29,560 bases of DNA from Oehlia diaphana (lineage: Eukaryota > Glomeromycota > Glomeromycetes > Glomerales > Glomeraceae), in NCBI GenBank assembly GCA_003833135.1, contig QZLH01000090.1:25077-54636 (forward strand), in the 5' to 3' direction. Below are positions 11,401 through 20,799 of this stretch, piece by piece. The notes beneath the pieces are model-generated. The model was given only the letters and a program-made list of their open reading frames with translations, did not search any database and was not told where the DNA came from. Position numbers and translations under genes: made by a program. Position 1 is the first letter of the stretch. Every line of letters starts with the position of its first letter.

Positions 11401-13080
11401 TAAAGTATTAAATACTATTAAAAAATATAAAGGTATTTGAAAAAAGTACTTTTACCTACATTAAATTGTTCTAGAAATAGACTACTAAAGTAAGATCCTA
11501 CTCAATAGTAAAACTAAGGTAAGGATTCTAAGGTATTGCATAAAAAATTAGAAGAACAACTTAAAAAGAGAAAGTCTTTTGAAAAAAAATATGCAAAAAA
11601 GCTTTAATAGTATTAATAAACTTACAATTTTAGCTGAAATTCATTCATTATTACATTCTCTGATAAATTAATATGATGATATTCATGGCCTTAGATGGTG
11701 ATACATGTAATATATTGATGTAGTTTGTTTTCTAATTACTAATTTTTTTTTTTTTATAAAATTTTTTTACCTTGACTTTTATTTTGTTGCTTCTTATTTT
11801 TTTTATTTTTTGTTCTAAATTTTATATGCAGTTACAGTAAGTCTTTTAGTATACTTATAAAATGTAGACCAAAAGGAGGAGGTCTTTTTTAAAAAAGAAC
11901 TTTTATAAGAAAAACTTCCTTTACTGGTCTAAAATTTTCAACTAACAGTATATACATGATTGTTCTATTATGAATTAATGAGTAGTTAGTTCTTACTAAT
12001 ATTAGATTAGCTATTTTTTTAAATATATATATATTGCAAATTAAATATTTTATCTAATAAAGTTTCAAATGTGTTGCAGCCAAAAAAAAATAAATAAATT
12101 TTATGATTTTACTTGTTTTTTATAATAATTACCTTTTTTTTTCTTTTTTTATAATATTTTATATTTTTTTTTTTTAAATATATAACATTTATTTTTTTCT
12201 ATTATTTAATAATTTAAATTTTTTTTATTATTAATAATATAACATTATAATAATAACATCACTTTATAAATTTTTTTAAAAAATGTTATATTGTAATTTA
12301 TTTTAACTTTATAATAATATTTTATTTTATTAAAATACTAAAAAAATTATAAATTTAAAATTATTATAAAATCTTTTGAAATTTCTGAATATTTAGAATT
12401 AATTAATATAATACTTTTATTTTTAAATAAAAAAAAATATTAAATATAAAATTCAATAAATATTTATAATATAATATTCAGCTATATATCTTATTGATAT
12501 TTATACAAATATTGTATATTTTCCAATATTCTTTTTATATATAATAATATTAATTCCAACAATATATTTATAAATTAACTATAATTTATAAATATAGTAT
12601 TAATCAATTTACTGTAAAAATATTAGTAAAAAATCACAAAAATTGATTAAAAATAATGGGACAAACATATAAATATATAATATAAGTAAAGTTATTATTA
12701 GTAAATCTTTAAAAACTGAGAATTTCTCTATATCTGATATGCTGATCAATTAATAATATTGGAATTTATTCTATATAAGTATTTATAGATTAATGTTTAA
12801 ATCCCTTTTAATAATAGAAAGAATAAAAAAATATCATATTTTCAGTATAATAAACCAGAAAAAAATAGAACTGAAATTTATAATAGTATTCTGAAATGTA
12901 TAAAAATAAGGATAAAATATCATCAATTCTGAAAGCACACGAATATATAGTGAAAACTTTCATTTATAGCAGAATAATTTCAAGATATATATATTAATCA
13001 AATCAAAGAGAACAAGATAAAACACTAGCATAGTACTGCAAATACTGTGTTTTGATAGCCATAGTATACAAGATTTTACT
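8490..13080. other. Extremely AT-rich, gene-free compartment
   Basis: Composition drops sharply to long runs of A/T with hardly any G or C, and stops are dense in all frames. Between 11150 and 11720 the composition is slightly less extreme. One plus-strand frame there (11336-11711) gives peptides such as NKLTILAEIHSLLH, but it has about nine stops in 125 codons, close to chance. A purine tract AAAAGGAGGAGG at about 11872 could be an LTR-element polypurine tract. I see nothing else that can be read. Confidence 0.6.
11222..11268. repeat. Palindrome in AT-rich zone
   Basis: ATCAATAGATAT (11226-11237) and its perfect complement (11247-11258) flank a 9-base loop. The outer CTGTATC and GATACAG also pair, with a 3-base bulge. 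It is likely the remains of a foldback element or a hairpin. Confidence 0.7.
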
Positions 13081-15595
13081 TTGAACTTTTATGTTTTATT
13101 GATAGGACATCCCCCTCATTCCTGCAATCAAAATGTCATGCATTTTTTTCTTCTTTGCTAAAAAAAGAATATATCATTTTTTCTTAATCCTTCATTCTTT
13201 TTTCATTTAAAATATTTAAGAATTCCTCCTTTATTTTCTTTGTCATATAGAGTCATGCAACAGCTAAACTAATAAAATATATTGAAGTAATAGACGTTTT
13301 AAGGGAGGAAGCATCTAGGGTTCTAGAAGACTAGAGTCCCTTCCCGTTACATAATGCTAATTTTTTTACTATCTATGAATATGCTTCTATGTTTCTAAAA
13401 TAAATTAATGTTACGCAGAACTTGAAGCAATTTCTGATCTATTATGAACAAAAATTAGCCAAAGAGTAAAACAATGAAAAAATGCTTCCGATTCACTCTT
13501 ACCGTAATATTTCTTTTTTCACATCATCTCGAAACTTATTGTAAGATATAACACTGGTAATTAGTGATACTGCACCGAAATTGTAAACTGGACATCTACA
13601 AGCCGGAAAACAGGGACTATTAGCATATGTAAAGAAATAGAAGTGGTCTCTGTGTATGATCGGGCATTTCCATACCTTTTTTTGTTTACAGATTCGATTG
13701 ATATATCTTGTTTAACGATCTTGGTCGTTGACGTATTTTGAAAAGCTAGTTCTGATTTTTCGTTTTAATTTAGTCCACTTGCACAGAGAGGATAAAAAAG
13801 TTCACTAACCAAGGCCTCTTCTTTTTTAATAGTTCCAGTGGATCTAAGGATTGATTTACAAAAGCTCCTTAAAATTATAAAAGAAAACATTATTCTGTAT
13901 ATTAAGATCAGCAAGGAGAACATCGACGCTAATCATTAATTCAATGCTAGGAACTTTCCGGAAAAAATAGACTACTATAAACTGCGGATGTTACATACGT
14001 GAATAACGTGAAGACGGTTATGATAAAGATTTTTTTTTATTACGTTATAGCGTTGTAACAAATACAAAATTTTGATCTACGCCCATGATATATGATGAAA
14101 TTCTTTAATGACTATTATCCTAAGGGCCAAGACTACTCGATGATTTAACCTTCTTTATTTCCCTCGATTGCTCTTCACTTTGTAGGATGCCACAGGCTTC
14201 TGTGCCTTTCTGATAACCATACAATATGGCTTAGAACAGACTCGGTTCCGATAGCTTAAATGACGGCTTCTCTTCTCCATCTAGAGTGCACTTCATGAAG
14301 TATAATAGCGAGATTATATGGTGATGTTTAGAATAAGTGTAAATAGGAGATGAATAAATTTTAAAGAATGAATATAATTTGAGATTTTGTTATATAAGTG
14401 ATATAATGTATGTGTATTTGAATTTTTGAAATTTTGATTTTCTTATTTCTTGATTTTTTGATTTTTCATCAGTAACAATCCCATATACCTTATTCACAAC
14501 TTGTTCATCATCTATCTAATTTGATTTTGCGCTTACGACCTGTCAGGGATGATTCCTTTATACAGATATCTGGACAAATCCCTTCATAAAATCCTCCTTT
14601 TTAACTTTGATTAAACCAAGGATCCTTACGGTTGAGCGGCACATAATCAAGGTTCCTTGTTCATTCCGATCTCGTAAGTTTCTGGTATGGTTTTGAAATT
14701 ATTCTCACGGAACGAGACTCTAACAGTATAATAAATAGATTTTGTTGCTTCGTGTGCCATGTCGAGTGGAGTAGTCTCTGACGAAGTTTCAATTCAGCCA
14801 ATAGATGCCTAACCACGATTTGAGACTTTCGTTTTTAAGTCGGCACTATCACATGAAAAATAGGAACACGTCGATACTCGAAATCGAGTCATTACTTTGA
14901 TCCATTCGTTGAATGGGTTTGATGACGTCTAAATGAATACACTAAACTTGTCTTTTTTTTGACACAAACAGCGTGAGCATTTCGCCGAAGTCTTATTCAG
15001 AACATTTTTTGTTGTCGTTTATCAAGTTGAATACCGCTTCATCATTCTCAAGTGCTGGCGTCTGGTACATCGCAAATTTTTGAGCCTTCGAGCCGCGTGC
15101 TCGATATTTACAGTCTATTTGAACCCCTTCGTCCGTTTCGGTTAAACAAATCTGTCTATGGTACGTATATATATATATATTTTTTTTTTTTACTTCGCTC
15201 CTGACTCGAGGTCAAGTTATGAAAAACCGTGACAAATTGCCATGATCAAATTCTGTCCGAGAAAAAGATTTCACTAACCCCGTTGTTGCATTAGAGAGTT
15301 CGACGTTGTCGCTAGTCAAACAATGCTTGTAGCGAAGCGGGTTATTCGAGTGATTTCTGTTCACGGCTCGCAGTGCTAACGGATTCTGGCAGAGACTAAG
15401 GCATGTAAATGTCTTTAGATAATTTTTCGGTCCAATAGTCTTCTATATCACCTAAAGTTAGGGACTGTCTACAGCAAAGTCATTTTGCTTTGCCTTAAGA
15501 GACAATAAAGTGTTCGCGAATGATTTTTATGAAATATTATTGGCTAAACTGTGTCGCACGAACCTGTCGTGACACACTAAAAAGCTGAATACTAA
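13080..15595. other. Normal-GC island with unresolved open stretches
   Basis: GC content is clearly higher than on either side. On the minus strand there are long stop-free stretches without a clear start. One at about 15000-15175 includes KAQKFAMYQTPALENDEAV and ends at a TAA. One around 14650-14810 includes MAHEATKSIYYTVRVSFREN. One at about 14105-14300 includes KCTLDGEEKPSFKLSEPSLF, then a stop. One at about 13565-13775 includes ISIESVNKKRYGNARSY. They are not in one frame and I could not splice them convincingly. This could be a multi-exon gene, a decayed gene or a non-AT-decayed transposon. No family was recognised. Confidence 0.35.
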
Positions 15596-15861
15596 AAAAA
15601 TAAATATAAATTTATATGCAATTAACCAATATTATAGTAATTTTTATTAAAAAATAAGCAGAATCCTAATTCTACCCAAAATTGTAATTATACTAATAAG
15701 TATTCTGCACTTCTAAAAAATGACTTTTTTTACTTTTATCATTGGCCGGAATTATCAATTTTTACTGGCATTATATTTTTTTAATGCTGGTCAATCATCA
15801 TAATTTCAGTTACCAGTAATCATCACCCTTCAGTAATTGTTAGAAAATTTATAGTTAAATA

Positions 15862-16120
15862 AGAATCCCAGAAAACTAATATAAAGGTCATAATGAACTT
15901 TTGGCCAAAAACATCACATTTCGCCAAAACTTAAAAAACCATTTTTTGTAAATATCTTAGTATTCAGTAATTCAATTTTGATAAATTATATTTCTATTTT
16001 ATACCCTCATTTAGTTCTACAATTTAAAAAAAAGTTCATTGAAATTAGACTACTGGATGCTAAGATATTTACAAAAAATGATTTTTTAAACTCTTAAAAA
16101 ATGGATCAATTCACCAAAAT
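15862..16120 (+). mobile_element. Foldback MITE, copy A (3' truncated)
   Basis: It begins AGAATCCCAGAAAACTAATA and contains two ~50-bp inverted arms built around ATTTTTTGTAAATATCTTAG. It matches copy C through the second arm, then loses similarity near 16120-16130 before the expected terminal AGATCCT. The first terminal G of AGGATCCC is A here, a G-to-A change. Confidence 0.8.
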
Positions 16121-16198
16121 GTTAAATATGCTTTCCATTGTCTGATTAGCATAGTTGCATCTACTGTGTTTGCAATATAACATGGGGGATGATCTAGG

Positions 16199-16378
16199 GA
16201 GTGTTAGTGTACTTATAAATGTCTTTCTTTAGATTTTTATTTTTACTTTAATCATTTTTTAGGAGACTATATAGCTTTATTTTTAGTTAGTTTATTTTTT
16301 ATTATTTCTTTTATTGTATTTGGATTAATTGTAAATATTTTTAATAAATTTAATAAAGATAAAGGCATTATGCCATGT
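16199..16378 (+). mobile_element. Possible LTR remnant
   Basis: A purine tract (GGGGGATGATCTAGGGAG) is followed directly by TGTTAG and ~180 bp of U-rich sequence with AATAAA near its end. A polypurine tract followed by TG is the usual 5' edge of a 3' LTR. No second LTR or matching CA end was identified, so this rests on layout alone. Confidence 0.3.
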
Positions 16379-17587
16379 TTACCCAAAATGTTAAATATAA
16401 AATAATAAATATATAAATTATATTTACAATGTAATGTTAATTACTTTTATTATTTACTATATTTATAATTATACTAATAAAAAATACTTTTATTAAAATT
16501 TATCTTATATAATTATACTTTATAGAATTATTTTTAAAATTATTTATAATTATAGTTATATAAAAATACTGTATTTATAAACAATAAGTAACTTATATAT
16601 AAATATCAAAAATAATTGCTAAAATTTTTGTTAGGTAGAAAAATTGACATAGTTGATCATTATATTATTAAAAAAAAAATCATTTTTTTTTTACTTTACT
16701 ATAAAGAAAACTCCCTTAATATTTTATATGAAACTGTTTAAAAATACTCTTTAGAAAACTAGAGTTTTTATTTTTTAAATAAACTTTAACAAAGTATAGT
16801 ATAAATAAGGTTTATAATAAAATATTACACTATAAAGTTGTTATTAAGTTGTGAATCTCCTATGGTAAGTTCTTCAAATCAACTTTAAACTTATAAAACT
16901 TTACACTATTTTTATATCAAAATAATAAGCTAAAGATAGAGATTTATAAATTCAAAATAGCAAAAGGTATTTGCTAATATACAAATTTATTTTACTAAGG
17001 CAAGCTAATATTATAATAAAAAAGAATATTTTGTATCAAAAAATCATTGTACATTACTTATTCAAATAAAATTTTTTATTAATACCATTTTATTTTTTTA
17101 TTATTAGTCATATTTGCTTTTAAAAGTGCAAATACACTCAAAAAGACTAATAGCAAATAATTAAATATTTTAATAAATAATGAAATGCATATGTATACTC
17201 TTTTTAAATGTGTATTTAATAAAATATTCATATGGTAGTTTGTGAAAAATCATAAATTTTTTATCTGCTTTAGCTCATTTTATAATCATGTAATAATCTA
17301 CATTTTTTAGTCTACTATTGTATATATGTTGTAATATAAATACACTAAGGTTGCTTGGTTAAACTCATTTTAACTTTTAGTAAAAGTCTGAACTTTAATT
17401 AATAATAGTTTAAACTATAACAAAAGGTTTGACAATAGCTAAATATCTAAATTATGTCTAAACTTTCTAATTAGTAAAATTCAAAATAAATAAAATAAAT
17501 AATTATTAATATAATATTATATATATTTAAATAAATTTTTTATAAAATAAATATTATATATTAATTAACAATTATTAATAAATACAA

Positions 17588-17775
17588 TCAGACCTTCATA
17601 TAATCACATTCCATATAATCACATCATATAAAATTTCTCCATATAATCACACCTTTAAAAAAAAGCCATCTATATAATTATTATATAAAAAAATCTCTAT
17701 ATAATCATATCATAGTAAAAGTCTCTATATAGTTACCAATTTTTGCAGAATTGATTAGATCATATAGAAGGCTGA
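17588..17775. mobile_element. Decayed pogo-like MITE candidate
   Basis: The left end TCAGACCTTCATATAATCAC and the right end read inward (TCAGCCTTCTATATGATC) are similar. TA follows the right end. In between, ATATAATCACA recurs imperfectly several times. The layout resembles the pogo/Tigger pattern of repeated TATAAC-type motifs near the ends. The left flank does not show a clear TA, so target duplication is unproven. Confidence 0.45.
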
Positions 17776-18454
17776 CTATACTAATAATAATATATAAAAA
17801 ATAAAATTATATTAGTTAAACTTACTGTATATTTTAATATATATAATAATTTAAATAATTAATATAATGTATACTATTAAATTTTATTATTGTAAAACTG
17901 GTTAAATTTAATATATATTCTGTATAATAGTTTAAATAATTTAATATAAATTATATTAAATCATATAATTTATTATAATAAATGGTAAAATTTTATTAAT
18001 TACTATGTAAAAATATGTCTAAACCTTTCACAGTTTTACCAGTTTCGTTAGTTTCGCAGTTTTGCAAATTTTTAATTTTTTAATAAAATATTTTAACTAG
18101 TTTCAATTTTAACAATTGTTTAAACTACCTAGTTTTGTCCAACAACCTTAAAATACACTCTACTTTTAAGCAAATATTTTTATTAAAATTAATAATATGT
18201 AAAGTTAGTTTATAATCTTAATTTTTTTATAATATTTGTATATTAAAAAAATTAAATTATTATTTTTTTTTAATTTTATTAATTGGGTTAAAAATTCCAG
18301 TTATTAATTAGTAAAGAATTTCAGAAAATTAGTTCAAATTTGATTTATCGCTATTTTCAATTTAATATGTCTGAAGTCCTACTGTAATCTATTTTATAGA
18401 AATTTAACATTTTTAATCAATATAGAATTGATATCGTTAAATTTATCTTAACAG

Positions 18455-19187
18455 TATTATTTTGATATTATTTTGATATCATTTCAATATCAATTTAATA
18501 TTGATATTGAAATAATATCAAAATGATAATTAAACTAGGAAACGGAAACTGTTGTAAGTTTGGAGCAAAAAAAAAGTTATAAATAAACCTTTATCTGATG
18601 TAATACAAATTTATTTTCATCTGATATTTCAATGACGTGACACATGCAGACAACTAGATATCGTCACGTGACACTATTTGACATAGTGTTCCGCACGAAT
18701 CAAATTTCTCCTTTGAAATTCGATTCGATTCGGACTCGATTCAGACTCGATTCGACTTCCAAAAATTATTATCTCAGGATCTAGTGATCCAAATTCGATG
18801 ATCTTTTTTTTAATCGATAGGTCTCGTTGCCCTGATCAAAATAAAAAAAGATCATCGAAATCGGACTGCTAGATCAAAAGTTATTCGCAAAATACGTTTT
18901 TATTACTCGGGAGCATTAGGGTTACACCGTGTCATGAATCGATTCGTGCGGAACACTAATTTGACATAGTCCTTCGAAAACATATATAGTTCTTCACTTC
19001 GCTCTGGACAATAACATTAAAATGACATTTTTAAATTAACTTAAATATGTTGATTTGATGTCATTTCTATTATCATTTTGATATTATATTGATATTAATA
19101 TAATATTAAAATGATAATACTTTATTTTAATATCACATCAATATTAAATTAATATTAAAATGATATCAAAATAATATCAAAATAATA
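18455..19187. mobile_element. Outer foldback element with ~55-bp terminal inverted repeats
   Basis: The left terminus reads TATTATTTTGATATTATTTT and continues GATATCATTT. The right terminus is its reverse complement for about 55 bp with a few mismatches. Both arms consist of repeated GATAT/TTTTGATAT words that also fold locally. The body contains CAATGACGTGACACATGCAG and the inserted element at 18687-18955. The ends have no clear target-site duplication. No coding sequence was seen. Confidence 0.7.
18687..18955. mobile_element. 269-bp MITE nested in the outer foldback element
   Basis: It has perfect 15-bp terminal inverted repeats, TGTTCCGCACGAATC (18687-18701) and its complement (18941-18955). 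They are flanked by CTATTTGACATAG on the left (18674-18686) and CTAATTTGACATAG on the right (18956-18969), a near-perfect 13-14-bp direct repeat. At least TTTGACATAG is exact. An internal 17-bp perfect inverted repeat (TTCGATGATCTTTTTTT at about 18795 and its complement at about 18844) makes it a foldback. Its GC content is much higher than its host, which suggests later arrival. Mutator-like elements give 9-11-bp duplications, so a MULE-derived MITE is my best guess. Confidence 0.85.
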
Positions 19188-19675
19188 TTGCTTGAAAATT
19201 TAAAGTTTTTGTAAAGGACTTCTATTTTTAATTTTAGGTTACAGATTTCAGATTTTAGTTTTTCAAAAATTATTTATTTTTAATATTAAAATTTTGTATA
19301 ATATCATTCTATCATTCTGAATGTTGTTTTTTTATAATAAATTTTTCTCTGCAGTTAAATAATCATTATTAATTTATTGATACATCTTTAGATAATTATG
19401 GCGTATCTTTTTAAATTATTGTTTACATCTTTAAATAAACCAATTTTCCTTACGATAATTTTGTTTATATTATTAAAATAATACTAAGATTTGGATTTTA
19501 ATTGTTCTAATTTTAGTTTCTATCTAAAAATTTTAAAATTCTTTTATACCAAGATTTTATTACTAATTTTATTTTCTTTTATATTGTATAAAGGTTAAGT
19601 TTTTAATTTGTTTGTTTTACTAAATTAATTAATTTTAATTATTGTTTATATTTAATCTTAAAAGTGCATTAACAT

Positions 19676-20410
19676 TACTATTTTTTTTTTCTAATCTATG
19701 TTTAACAAAAAATTATATTGTTGCAATTTTATTATTCATCTAGTATGTTTTTCTTTTAAAGTTTTCTCATTTACTAAACTTTTAAGAATCACATGATTTG
19801 TGATTACCTTAAATCTTTTGTTTATTAAAAATTTATAGAAATATTCAACTCTATATACCATTGCTAAACATTTCAAATTTGTAATTGAATAATTTCTCTC
19901 AGTTCTATTAGTACTTCTGCTGGCATATACTATCACAACTTCCTTATTTTTATCATTTTTTTGGGTTAATATTGCACCAGGATTCTAGAATTCTCTTATA
20001 TTGGTCATAAGTTACACTTTTAGCAAATTAACCTATTTTTTAAGAACTTAAAAATCATTTTTTATAAATATTTTAGCATCTGGTAGTTCAATTTTAATGA
20101 ACCTTTTTTAAAATTATAGAGCTAAATAAAAGTTACAAAATAAAGAAAAGTTCATTAAAATTGAATCACTAATATTTATAAAAACTGATTTTTTAAAGTT
20201 TTGGCGAAATGTGCCAAAAGTTTATTATGATCTTTATATTAGTTTTCTAGAGTCCTATTGTATCTAATCTATCTACTGATATATTATTAATTATTAAATT
20301 AAATTCTTTTTTAAAATTTAGATATGACAAGATTGGATTTTTAATTAAACATTATTTTAATTATTTGAGAGTTTTTTATTGCTTATTTGTCTATTAACAT
20401 TTTTTTCCAA
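19676..20410 (-). mobile_element. Ty3/gypsy retrotransposon RT-RNase H relic
   Basis: The minus-strand translation matches the end of a Ty3/gypsy reverse transcriptase and its RNase H domain. The segment 20410-20258 reads LIKNPILSYLNFKKEF (canonical pattern LI.API L.YP.F...F). After the MITE at 19980-20257 it resumes as GAILTQKNDKNKEVVIVYAS, then NRTERNYSITNLKCLAMV, KVITNHVILKSL and, past a TGA, IIKLQQYNF. The catalytic Glu of the Y-S-T-x-x-E block is Lys (AAA) and the Asp of the T-D-H block is Asn (AAT). The Trp before I-M-x-L-Q is TGA. Each is one G-to-A step from the functional codon. The protease, integrase and LTRs were not found. It is a dead fragment. Confidence 0.88.
19980..20257 (-). 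mobile_element. Foldback MITE, copy B, inserted in the gypsy relic
   Basis: Read on the minus strand it starts AGGACTCTAGAAAACTAATA and ends AGAATTCTAGAATCCT, so the outer ten bases form inverted repeats with one mismatch. The flanks in the same direction are GATACAAT before and GGTGCAAT after. They are an 8-bp target duplication if two G-to-A changes hit one copy, and the surviving copy encodes the gypsy residues G-A. An 8-bp duplication points to the hAT group. It carries the same internal inverted arms as copies A and C. Confidence 0.85.
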
Positions 20411-20420
20411 TAATTTATAT

Positions 20421-20691
20421 AGGATCCCAGAAAACTAATATAAAAGTTATAATGGACTTTTGGCCAAAAAGATTACATTTTATCAAAACTTAAAAAATCA
20501 TTTTTTGTAAATATTTTAGTATCCAATAATTCAATTTTAATGAATTATTTTTTAATTTGTAGCTCTCATTTAGTTTTACAATTTTAAAAAATATTCATCA
20601 AAATTGGACTACTAGATGCTAAGATATTTACTTTTTAAACTCTTAAAAAATGGGTTAATTTATGATTTGTATAAGAGAATTCTGAGATCCT
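20421..20691 (+). mobile_element. Foldback MITE, copy C
   Basis: It runs from AGGATCCCAGAAAACTAATA to ATAAGAGAATTCTGAGATCCT. The ends pair as AGGATCYCAG. The inner arms (around ATTTTTTGTAAATATTTTAG and the complementary segment near 20600) would fold into a long hairpin. The flanks ATTTATAT (left) and ATCGATAT (right) agree at 6 of 8 positions, consistent with a decayed 8-bp target duplication. It is in the opposite orientation to copy B, 163 bp away. Confidence 0.82.
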
Positions 20692-20799
20692 ATCGATATA
20701 GTCCATTGGATTTTTGAAGTAATATATTGAGATATTGATGGTTAAAATTAGTAAAGAGGTATGTTTCAAAATTTGGCTACATGTGATAGTAAAAAATTG

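Noticed and set aside
11336..11711. Apparent decayed coding frame
   Set aside because: Stops occur about once per 14 codons, close to chance for this composition; no domain could be confirmed.
11870..11890. Purine tract as an LTR-element polypurine tract
   Set aside because: No LTR boundaries or adjacent retroelement coding sequence could be identified.
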